Assembly: GCA_017412605.1 (NCBI GenBank)
Contig: JAFPWY010000010.1
Location: 124,001 to 188,000 of the forward strand
DNA length: 64,000 nucleotides
Direction of reading: 5' to 3'
Source of the DNA: Fibrobacter sp.
GTDB taxonomy: Bacteria; Fibrobacterota; Fibrobacteria; Fibrobacterales; Fibrobacteraceae
A model generated the notes under the pieces. That model saw nothing but the letters and a program-made list of their open reading frames with translations, was not told the origin of the DNA and did not search any database. A program made the translations under genes and the position numbers. Shown here in pieces: positions 42,647 to 50,092 of this stretch (position 1 is the first letter of the stretch; every line of letters begins with the position of its first letter).

Positions 42647-42666
42647 GGGTAAACAAAGTTTTACCC
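42647..42666. promoter_or_regulatory. palindrome before the TolQ-like gene
   Basis: GGGTAAA (42647-42653) and TTTACCC (42660-42666). The minus strand carries TTTGTTTACCC, also present in the leader of the OmpA gene at 34783-34793. Confidence 0.4.
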
Positions 42667-42759
42667 CTCAGACGCCCCTTTATTCCCCAAAAAAAATTAA
42701 TTATGAACGCAGGATTTCAAAATTAACAAACAACACACTCAATAAAGGAGTACTACACA

Positions 42760-43380
42760 ATGTCTAAAATGCTTGAATCTTTCAGCCCTGATGCAGATGG
42801 TTTCCAGTTCATGTGGATCATCTTGATCGTTTTCATGATCGGTCTTGGTTTCTCTATTGAACGTTTCGTTTACATCATGCTCAAGAGCTCTAGCGGCCGC
42901 GCTCGCTTCCTCGCTGATTTCGGCAAGCTCATCTCTTCCCAGCAGTTTGACCAGGCTCTGAGCCTCGCCAACGCTACCAACCTCCCGATTGCCCGCGTTA
43001 TGGCTGCCATCGTTGGTGCCAAGAACCAGGGCCGCGACGGCATGCAGGCCGCTTGCGACGCCGTGTTCCTGACCGAAGCTCCGCGTCTGACTCGTTACGT
43101 TTCCATCATCTCCGTTATGGCTTCCATCTCTACGTTGCTCGGACTTATGGGTACGATTTACGGTCTGATCTTCACGTTCGATGCCGTTGCTAACAAGCCC
43201 GCTGCTGAACGTCCGAAGGCTCTTGCTGACGGTATCGCTATCGCTATGGGTACTACGCTCCTCGGACTTCTCTCCGCCGTGCCTCTTCTGGTTATCGTCG
43301 GTATCCTCAACATGAACTCCGAACGCCTTATCCAGGAAATGGAAGAAAAGGGCCTCAAGATTATCAACTCCCTGTCGTAA
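42760..43380 (+). CDS. TolQ/ExbB/MotA-family proton channel protein
   Basis: The 206-residue inner-membrane protein has three hydrophobic segments: near 17-38, 112-137 (SVMASISTLLGLMGTIYGLIFTF) and 158-183 (GIAIAMGTTLLGLLSAVPLLVIVGIL). The last two match the ExbB/TolQ channel helices, including the GLMGTIYG and GTTLLGLLSAVP motifs. AAAGGAG lies upstream. With the TolR-like genes behind it, it should form a proton-driven stator that powers an envelope process. Confidence 0.92.
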   Translation: MSKMLESFSPDADGFQFMWIILIVFMIGLGFSIERFVYIMLKSSSGRARFLADFGKLISSQQFDQALSLANATNLPIARVMAAIVGAKNQGRDGMQAACDAVFLTEAPRLTRYVSIISVMASISTLLGLMGTIYGLIFTFDAVANKPAAERPKALADGIAIAMGTTLLGLLSAVPLLVIVGILNMNSERLIQEMEEKGLKIINSLS

Positions 43381-43422
43381 TAGTCGATTAGAGTAGAACT
43401 ATTTAACTGGAGTTTATAAACT

Positions 43423-44307
43423 ATGGCAAAAGAAATCAAGAAGCCGAAAAAGCCTGATGAACCGGACCTGTTGCCGGCGATGGGCTTGTTCACGATTCTG
43501 ATTCCTATGCTGCTGTCTATGACGGCGTTTCAGAAGCTTGCCATCGTCGAAGTCAACCTGCCTGAACGCAGTAACATGATTATGGACGATACGCCTCCCG
43601 AACCCGACCAGCAGGCATTGAATCTGTCGTTGGCTGTTACCACCGATTACTTGGTGATCGGCGCACGTGGCGGTTTCCAGCCGAACGTGTACTTCAAGGA
43701 AATGTGGACCTTCCGCTGCAAGACCGATGCTAAGCTCATCACTTATGCTCCGGAAGACGTGAAGGCTGCCGTTGAAAGCGGTCATGGTCCGAAGTGCCAG
43801 GATGGTTCCGAAATGGATGTCGAAAAGTACATCTACGATATCGAAACTATCGAACTTTGGGCTATCCAGAAAGAATCCGAAGAAGATCCGGGCCGCGTGA
43901 TCTGGGGCATGTATTCGTCCCAGGGCGAAGGCCGTCCGGACAGTGCTTACCTCGACGGTGCCAACAACTTCCTAGCCCTTCCTGGCGAAGGCCCGCTCGG
44001 CTTGCAGAAGCCGGCTGCTCTGAAGTTGCCGAGTGCCGGTACCCGCGTAAGTACGCTCTCCGAAAACTCTGAACGCGCTCTGAAGCCCGATGCCGCGGCA
44101 AGCAACATCATCTATGCTCTCTCTGCATACGATGTGATTGCCAAGGACCTGATTGCTATCCATACGCAGTTCATCGACCTGGAAGACGTCGACAACATCA
44201 TCATCGTGGCTAACGATGACACGCAGTTCGACAAGATCATCCAGCTCATGGACCGTGCTAAGGAAGCCGGTTTCACCAAGATCAACCTTGCGAAACTGGG
44301 AGGCTAA
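43423..44307 (+). CDS. TolR/ExbD-like protein lacking the membrane Asp
   Basis: The 294-residue protein has one N-terminal membrane helix (LLPAMGLFTILIPMLLSMTAF), followed by VEVNLPERS as in ExbD. Where ExbD and TolR have the protonatable Asp (PFIDVM), this reads PAMGLF with Gly21. A periplasmic region about twice the usual length follows. It ends in a TolR-like segment (FDKIIQLMDRAKEAGFTKINLAKLGG). It may be a structural partner of the next protein, which keeps the Asp. Confidence 0.85.
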   Translation: MAKEIKKPKKPDEPDLLPAMGLFTILIPMLLSMTAFQKLAIVEVNLPERSNMIMDDTPPEPDQQALNLSLAVTTDYLVIGARGGFQPNVYFKEMWTFRCKTDAKLITYAPEDVKAAVESGHGPKCQDGSEMDVEKYIYDIETIELWAIQKESEEDPGRVIWGMYSSQGEGRPDSAYLDGANNFLALPGEGPLGLQKPAALKLPSAGTRVSTLSENSERALKPDAAASNIIYALSAYDVIAKDLIAIHTQFIDLEDVDNIIIVANDDTQFDKIIQLMDRAKEAGFTKINLAKLGG

Positions 44308-44310
44308 TAC

Positions 44311-44802
44311 ATGAGAAAAACTCGTAAATATAGCGAAGATGTCCCGTTCTCATTGACATCCATGATGGACATGATGACCATCATCCTGGTGTTCATGATT
44401 AAGAACATCGATGCTGAAGGTCAGTTGGTGACCCAGGCCGAAAACCTGGTTCTGCCGAACTCCACCTCCAAGATTCAGCCGAAGGAAGTGTCTTTGACGG
44501 TCGTGGTCGATAATGGCTTCGTGGTGGTCGACAATGAAAAGATTGTTCCCACTGCTGACGTGCTTGCCCAGGATTCCCTCCTCGTCGAGAAGGTGAACAC
44601 TGTTCTGCAGGACCGCCGCCAGATCGAAAAGGACCATGCTCTGGCCAACAACCTGCCTGCTGACGAAGCTGGTCACATCATTGTCCAGATTGACAAGAAC
44701 ATCCCGTACGATGCCATGTATAAGGTGATGGCCACTTGCGGCTTCTCCGGTTACACGAACATCGCATTTGCTGTGATGATGAAGAACGGCGGGGAGGAAT
44801 AA
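44311..44802 (+). CDS. TolR/ExbD-like protein
   Basis: The 163-residue protein has the ExbD membrane segment FSLTSMMDMMTIILVFMI with Asp20, the residue that carries protons through ExbB-type channels. The periplasmic part (VSLTVVVDNGFVVVDNEKI ... IVQIDKNIPYDAMYKVMATCGFSGYTNIAFAV) is the TolR fold. It follows the first paralogue by 3 bp and precedes the TonB-like gene by 2 bp, so the three are surely cotranslated. Confidence 0.9.
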   Translation: MRKTRKYSEDVPFSLTSMMDMMTIILVFMIKNIDAEGQLVTQAENLVLPNSTSKIQPKEVSLTVVVDNGFVVVDNEKIVPTADVLAQDSLLVEKVNTVLQDRRQIEKDHALANNLPADEAGHIIVQIDKNIPYDAMYKVMATCGFSGYTNIAFAVMMKNGGEE

Positions 44803-44804
44803 CT

Positions 44805-45734
44805 ATGGCTAAGAATGTTGCTATGGATCCGTTAGTCGCGTCGCTTATGCCGGAATCCGACAAGAAGATGGGCGCTATCGCCGGTATCTCCTTGGTCGTC
44901 GCTCTGGCTATCTGTATGTGGGCTTCCATGTACGAAGCTGTCGTTGACGAAGTCGTGTTCGAAGAATCCGCAAATGAAGATCTTTCCGCTTCTATGACCA
45001 TCGAACAGAAGGAAGAGAAGAAGGAAGAAAAGAAGAAAGAAGAACCCAAGAAGCCTCGTAAGAAGGCCGGTGGTGGCGGTAAGCCGCGTGGTAAGGGTCA
45101 GCCGAACGCTCCGCAGACTCGTGGTGTGTTGAAGCTCCTCACTGCTCAGACCAAGAACGCCTCTGCTGCTGCTTACGACCTCATGAAGAACCAGAAGTTC
45201 ACTAAGGACATCGATAAGGTTCTTAAGGACGTGGCTGGCCTCCAGACGACGGGTAAGACCGTTCTCGGTGGTCGTCGCGGTAAGGCTGATGGCGGCTTCA
45301 ACGAAGGTTATGCTGAAGGTGGTTCCGGTGGTATCGGTGACGGCCTTGCTGGCCTCCTTGGCGGTGGTGGCGGTGGTATCGCTACTAAGGCTAAGGGCTC
45401 CATCAAGACTCCGTCTGAACGCGATATCGACATGGGCGCCGGCGGTGGTTCCCGTTCCGCAGCGGACATCATGAAGGTCGTCCGTCAGCGTACTCCGGGT
45501 CTCCGTCACATCTATAACAAGTTCCTGAAGAAGAAACCGGGATTCCAGGGTAAGGTTACCTTGAAGTTCACGATCGCTCCGGGTGGCGAAGTTATCAGCA
45601 TCTCCATTGCTTCTTCCACCACTGGTTACGGCGAATTTGATGGCGAAATCAAGAATGCCGTCAGCCGCTGGAAGTTCAGCAAGGTGAAGTCCGGTAACAC
45701 GACGGTAACCATTCCGTTCACGTTCTCCGAATAA
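44805..45734 (+). CDS. TonB-like protein with AgmX/PglI-type C-terminal domain
   Basis: The 309-residue protein (ATG 44805, GGGGAGGA upstream) has one membrane helix (24-43), a Glu/Lys-rich stretch (EEKKEEKKKEEPKK), Gly-rich loops and a C-terminal domain. That domain (IMKVVRQRTPGLRHIYNKFLKKKPGFQGKV ... FTIAPGGEVISISI ... WKFSKVKSGNTTVTIPFTF) resembles TonB and, more closely in wording, the AgmX/PglI C-terminal domain of Myxococcus gliding proteins. It would carry force from the TolQ/TolR motor to outer-membrane partners. The gene ends the motor set at a strong terminator. Confidence 0.85.
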   Translation: MAKNVAMDPLVASLMPESDKKMGAIAGISLVVALAICMWASMYEAVVDEVVFEESANEDLSASMTIEQKEEKKEEKKKEEPKKPRKKAGGGGKPRGKGQPNAPQTRGVLKLLTAQTKNASAAAYDLMKNQKFTKDIDKVLKDVAGLQTTGKTVLGGRRGKADGGFNEGYAEGGSGGIGDGLAGLLGGGGGGIATKAKGSIKTPSERDIDMGAGGGSRSAADIMKVVRQRTPGLRHIYNKFLKKKPGFQGKVTLKFTIAPGGEVISISIASSTTGYGEFDGEIKNAVSRWKFSKVKSGNTTVTIPFTFSE

Positions 45735-45756
45735 TCTTTGGAAAGCTTGAAAAAAG

Positions 45757-45783
45757 GACCGAGCTCAGCTCGGTCTTTTTTTT
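45757..45783 (+). terminator. terminator of the motor genes
   Basis: GACCGAGC and GCTCGGTC with a 3-base loop, then eight T. Confidence 0.93.
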
Positions 45784-45918
45784 ACGCGTTTTTTTGTTTT
45801 TAGACCTTGGGGCGTGGTCCTAAAAAAAACCGAAAAAAATCAGCAAATTTGTTATAATCTATTGTTTTTATGGTTAAATAAAATTAACTTTATAGCAGGT
45901 TTTTCAACAGGAGTTCAT

Positions 45919-47208
45919 ATGAATTTCAAATCAGCTGCCGCAGTTGGCATGGCGTTCGGCATTTTGGGTGTCGGTTCCGCCTTTGCGACTTTTGCCCGTA
46001 TCGAATCCATGGGCAAGAACACAACGTACATCATGGATGATGTGAGCATCTTCGATAACCCCGCAAACATCAATCTCTACCCGAACTACTTGATTGGTGA
46101 ATTCGGCCCGTATACGCAGGACGTGGAGACGGGGAAGAACCTCGATCCTCAGCATCCGAACTTCGGCGGCATCTTCTCTGTTTCTCTCGGTGACGAGGGA
46201 AATCCTGACCCGCGCCTTTCCATCGGTGGCCTTTTCGGACGTACCTCCGAACTCGCCAAGTATCTGCCGACTCGCGTTATTGGCCTGTCTGCAAGCGATA
46301 CGACTAAGGTCCCTGAAACGGTGACGAACTTCGACGGCTTCTTGGGCGGTTCGCTTTCCAACGGCGATGCCTGGGGCTTGCACATCTACATCGCTCACCA
46401 GGACGGTGGCGACGAGGCTGAGGACGGTTCCTACCAGGTGGCCAAGAATGCCTTTGCCTCCATCGTGCAGGCGGACGCAGGTTTGAACCTCCAGTTCGGC
46501 AGCAGCATCGACTTCGAGTTCAGCTTCGGCCTTGCCCGTATCCAGTACGGCCCCGAACATAAGAACTTCTTTGACGACGGTGACTTCTCCTTCCTCGCCA
46601 ATTCTCGTGCGTTCTTCTCTCTCGACGCAATCGACGGCGAACTTGTCCCGGCGTTCTCCATGAACCTCATCCAGGCTCCGGGCATCGACGACAAGCATGC
46701 GCAGGTCGGCCTCGGCATCAACGTGGCTCTGGACCGCGGTTTCTTCTGGTTGGGCGGCGACTTCATCTGGAACCAGCTGAAGGCTCACGACTGGACGTTT
46801 AACTATGCGACGGGCGAAAGCCTCTACAACTCCCAGAACGATGACGATCCAAACTGGGACAAGCGCAGCGACATCGGTGGCATGATCAGCTTCGGTATCG
46901 AACGCAACATCTGGTGGGATTGGTTCGTCATCCGCGTTGGCGGTCAGAAGTCCATTCTCTACACGGAGTGCGACGTCGACTCGAAGAACACCGGCAACAA
47001 CGGCATCTGCCGCGACAACGGCAACTTCTTCGCCACGAACCCGCTGGCTAACGGCACCGCGGACGACCATGTCGGCTTCGGCTTCGGCATCAACATCGAA
47101 GAAAAGCTGAAGATCGACGTGACCGTTGCTGAAGACCTCCTCTTCCGCAACCCATTCCAGGGCGAAGGCCGCATCTTCTCTAGAATTTCTGCAACTTACT
47201 CCTTCTAG
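45919..47208 (+). CDS. outer-membrane protein (barrel-like)
   Basis: The 429-residue protein (ATG 45919, AGGAG upstream) has a signal peptide ending SAFA-TF. Residues 30-70 (IESMGKNTTYIMDDVSIFDNPANINLYPNYLIGEFG) resemble the plug-like start of barrel proteins such as those beside gliding or secretion genes. The remainder alternates strands and ends in the aromatic ISATYSF, as outer-membrane barrels do. A possible -10 box TATAAT lies near 45854. It stands alone between two terminators but next to the motor cluster. Confidence 0.75.
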   Translation: MNFKSAAAVGMAFGILGVGSAFATFARIESMGKNTTYIMDDVSIFDNPANINLYPNYLIGEFGPYTQDVETGKNLDPQHPNFGGIFSVSLGDEGNPDPRLSIGGLFGRTSELAKYLPTRVIGLSASDTTKVPETVTNFDGFLGGSLSNGDAWGLHIYIAHQDGGDEAEDGSYQVAKNAFASIVQADAGLNLQFGSSIDFEFSFGLARIQYGPEHKNFFDDGDFSFLANSRAFFSLDAIDGELVPAFSMNLIQAPGIDDKHAQVGLGINVALDRGFFWLGGDFIWNQLKAHDWTFNYATGESLYNSQNDDDPNWDKRSDIGGMISFGIERNIWWDWFVIRVGGQKSILYTECDVDSKNTGNNGICRDNGNFFATNPLANGTADDHVGFGFGINIEEKLKIDVTVAEDLLFRNPFQGEGRIFSRISATYSF

Positions 47209-47227
47209 TTGAAATCCTGAAAAACGG

Positions 47228-47259
47228 GAAACGCGCCTCGAGGGCGCGTTTCTTTTTTT
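47228..47259 (+). terminator. terminator of the barrel gene
   Basis: GAAACGCGCC (47228-47237) and GGCGCGTTTC (47243-47252), then seven T. Confidence 0.93.
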
Positions 47260-47299
47260 ATGATGGTTTGACCGCGCGCAAGATTTATATTTTTTCGCC

Positions 47300-47662
47300 A
47301 TGAAATTTTTTGTTTTTGCAATAGCGTGCGCCTTGCTCCTGGGCTGTTCCGAGCCTACGGAACGTATCGAAACCAAGCTTGAAGCGTTCCTCCAGGACGA
47401 CCTCCAGTTTAATGTCGCCGAGTTCCTGCATGGCTCGGGAGACCGTTCTGCCCTGCTCGATACTCCCTACTACCGCATCAAGGATTTTCGTTTGTTCGAA
47501 GGCGCCAAGGCCGAGATTTATTCGGCCTACGCCGAGGTGGACTTCTTTATGTACAAGGACATCAGGCTGCACGAGAAGCGCAAGTACCGCTACGATGCCC
47601 ATTATCGCCACTGGGACCGCTACTTTAAGAAACTCTATTTTGGCGGGGATTCCTTGCAGTAG
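47300..47662 (+). CDS. small lipoprotein
   Basis: The 120-residue protein has a lipoprotein signal (MKFFVFAIACALLLGC, Cys16). The rest (TERIETKLEAFLQDDLQFNVAEFL ... YFKKLYFGGDSLQ) is a small mixed fold rich in Tyr, Phe and basic residues. No family is recognised. It lies 80 bp before mreB on the same strand; a link to the rod complex is possible but unproven. Confidence 0.78.
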   Translation: MKFFVFAIACALLLGCSEPTERIETKLEAFLQDDLQFNVAEFLHGSGDRSALLDTPYYRIKDFRLFEGAKAEIYSAYAEVDFFMYKDIRLHEKRKYRYDAHYRHWDRYFKKLYFGGDSLQ

Positions 47663-47742
47663 CGCACTCAGAGCTCTTCAAATAATTGTATTTTTCTTAC
47701 ATAGGATTATTTGGTTTTAACCCCTTAAAAAGGACCATAATT

Positions 47743-48765
47743 TTGTTCGGCTTATTCTCTTGTGATATTGGTATCGACCTCGGCACGGCGAACACTCTTG
47801 TTCATGTGGCCGGCCAGGGCATTGTCATTAACGAACCGACCGTGATTGCCGTGGACAGTAAGAACAACCGCGTCTCGGCTATCGGTTTCGAGGCCAAGAA
47901 GATGCTTGGCCGTACTCCCGGCGAAAGCCGCGCCGTGCGCCCGATGCGCGATGGCGTGATTGCCGACTTCGAATTGGTGGAGAACCTGCTGCAGACTTTC
48001 ATCAAGCGCGTGCAGAAGTACCCGCTGTGGATGGTGAAACCTCGTGTGGTGGTCGGTGTTCCTTCCGGCATTACCGAGGTGGAAAAGCGCGCTGTGATTG
48101 ACGCTGCACGCCAGGCCGGTGCAAAGGAAGTGCACCTGGTCCACGAACCGATGGCTGCTGCCGTGGGCATGGGCATTCCGGTTGAGGATCCCGTGGGCAA
48201 CATGATTGTCGATATTGGTGGCGGAACCTCCGACATCGCTGTTATCGCCTTGAACGGCACCGTCTGCAACGCTTCCGTGCGTGTGGGCGGCGACGAGATG
48301 GACGAAGCCATCGTGCGCCACCTGCGCACCATGTACAACCTCTGCGTGGGTGAAAGCACTGCCGAACAGATCAAGATCCAGATTGGCTCCGCTAGCCCGC
48401 TCGAAGAAGAACTTTCCATGGAAGTCAAGGGCCACGACTTTATCGCCGGTGTCCCGCGCACCATGACTATCACCAGCACCGAAATCCGCTCCGCACTGGA
48501 AGAGCCGGTTACGGCCATTATCGAGGCCGTCAAGCAGGCACTCAGCATGACTCCTCCCGAGCTGTCTTCCGACATCTTGGACAAGGGTATCATCATGACG
48601 GGTGGTGCGTCTCAGCTGCGCGGTTTTGACGAACGTATCCGCAAGGAAACGGGCCTTTCCGTCAACGTGATTGACGATGCCCTCGTGTGCGTCTGCAAGG
48701 GCGCTGCCCGAATTCTCGAAGACCTCGACAAGTATCGTCCCGTCCTTATCGCCTCGTCCAACTAA
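47743..48765 (+). CDS. mreB: rod-shape actin homologue MreB
   Basis: This actin-like protein guides wall synthesis along the cell side. The start is a TTG at 47743 with AAAAAGGA upstream, giving (M)FGLFSCDIGIDLGTANTLV, the usual opening; the frame further upstream is not MreB-like. Phosphate-binding motifs DIGIDLGTANT, VDIGGGTSDIAVI and MTGGASQLRGFDERI are intact in 340 residues. It is the first gene of mreB-mreC-mreD-mrdA-rodA. Confidence 0.96.
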   Translation: MFGLFSCDIGIDLGTANTLVHVAGQGIVINEPTVIAVDSKNNRVSAIGFEAKKMLGRTPGESRAVRPMRDGVIADFELVENLLQTFIKRVQKYPLWMVKPRVVVGVPSGITEVEKRAVIDAARQAGAKEVHLVHEPMAAAVGMGIPVEDPVGNMIVDIGGGTSDIAVIALNGTVCNASVRVGGDEMDEAIVRHLRTMYNLCVGESTAEQIKIQIGSASPLEEELSMEVKGHDFIAGVPRTMTITSTEIRSALEEPVTAIIEAVKQALSMTPPELSSDILDKGIIMTGGASQLRGFDERIRKETGLSVNVIDDALVCVCKGAARILEDLDKYRPVLIASSN

Positions 48766-48786
48766 GCCCTTTTTGGTTGGAGTCTG

Positions 48787-49614
48787 ATGCGTAAGGCGTT
48801 CCGCTTTGTTTTAGACTTGTTTACCCAGAGACATGGCGTTGTCGCCTTTGTCTTCTTTATGCTGTTGGGCTTGCTCATGCGCGAAGCGCCGAACCCGGTG
48901 CGCGAGAGCATCGTGTCGTCTGTGCTCGGTTCCGTGTTCTATCCGGCCCAGGTGGCCTTGTCATCGCTCAAGGAATACCGTTCCGTTGCCGAGGAGAACG
49001 AACGCCTCAAGGAAGAGAATGCGAGGCTGCGTCAGGAACTCTACCATGCAAGCGAAGGGCTGGAAGAACTGGCTAGACTCCATACGCTGGTCCGGTTTGA
49101 TGACAAGTGGGATTTCCCTATTGTTACGGCACGCGTGGTTGGGCATAATCCCGGACGTTTCCTCACGACACTTGTTGTGAACAGGGGCACCTACCACGGC
49201 ATCAAGGAGAGCATGCCGGTGTTTTCTACGAAGGGACTTGTCGGCAAGGTGACCAAGGCATCGTTCGCCCATTCCAGGGTGCAGTTGCTTTCCGACCCGA
49301 ACCTTAAGTTATCTGTAATGGAACGTAGGACCCGCGTAGTGGGCTTCCTCGAAAGCGCCGACGGGCATATGCTTTCGGCTATGGTGCCGACGCATGCCGG
49401 TGTCAAGGAGGGCGATACGCTGATTACCTCCGGCTTGGGCGGTATATTCCCGAAGGGCATTCCCGTGGGTCTTGTGAAGGAAGTTCGCAGGGCCGACCTT
49501 GACGTGATGCGCAAGCTTGATGTTACGCCGTTCCAGGATATCACCACGCTCGAGGAAGTGTTCATCATGCAGAAGGACCCGGAATGGGTCATTCAGGAGT
49601 TGCTGGATGAGTAA
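48787..49614 (+). CDS. mreC: rod-shape protein MreC
   Basis: The 275-residue protein has one membrane helix (17-34), a coiled coil (EYRSVAEENERLKEENARLRQEL) and the MreC beta-domain (GHNPGRFLTTLVVNRGTYHGI ... DTLITSGLGGIFPKGIPVG). It links MreB to the wall synthases in the periplasm. It overlaps mreD by 8 bp. Confidence 0.95.
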   Translation: MRKAFRFVLDLFTQRHGVVAFVFFMLLGLLMREAPNPVRESIVSSVLGSVFYPAQVALSSLKEYRSVAEENERLKEENARLRQELYHASEGLEELARLHTLVRFDDKWDFPIVTARVVGHNPGRFLTTLVVNRGTYHGIKESMPVFSTKGLVGKVTKASFAHSRVQLLSDPNLKLSVMERRTRVVGFLESADGHMLSAMVPTHAGVKEGDTLITSGLGGIFPKGIPVGLVKEVRRADLDVMRKLDVTPFQDITTLEEVFIMQKDPEWVIQELLDE

Positions 49615-50092
49615 GTGGCTGAAGGCGTTCGTGCTCTTTTTGCTGAGCTTTGTCCTGCAGACGACCGTTGCGGACTGGATCAGCATGTTCGGCGTGGCTC
49701 CGGACTTCGTCATCATTTTCGTAGTGGCTGTCGCCATCAAGCGCGGCCCGGCTTCGGGATGCTTCTGGGGATTCCTCGCGGGTTTCGCGCAGGATGTCTA
49801 TGCGCCGGTGGAATGGCTCGGCGCGCATGCTATATCGATGACTTTGATTGGATTCCTCGTCGGTCAGCTCGAGGAACGTTTCCTTACGCTCAACTTCCCG
49901 ACGAAAGTCGGTGTGCTCGGGCTCGCCTTTTTCGTGTGCGACATGGCGTACTTCTTCTTTACCGGGCTGGAAGGGGAGGCCGTGACGAACCTTTTCTTCA
50001 AGGAAACGCTGCCGGAATGCGGGTACACGCTATTTGTCGGGGCCTTGGTGTTCTACTTGAGTATGGGGAAGCCGGCAAAGCATGCTAAATGA
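49607..50092 (+). CDS. mreD: rod-shape protein MreD
   Basis: The 161-residue protein has five to six hydrophobic segments and the MreD wording GVAPDFVIIFVVAVAIKRGP and GFLAGFAQDVYAP. The ATG at 49607 lies inside the end of mreC, and the stop overlaps mrdA, so translation is coupled. Confidence 0.92.
   Translation: MSKWLKAFVLFLLSFVLQTTVADWISMFGVAPDFVIIFVVAVAIKRGPASGCFWGFLAGFAQDVYAPVEWLGAHAISMTLIGFLVGQLEERFLTLNFPTKVGVLGLAFFVCDMAYFFFTGLEGEAVTNLFFKETLPECGYTLFVGALVFYLSMGKPAKHAK

Noticed and set aside
42760-45734. Ordinary Tol-Pal operon
   Set aside because: TolA, TolB and Pal are missing, there are two TolR-like genes, and the last protein has an AgmX/PglI-type rather than a TolA-type end.
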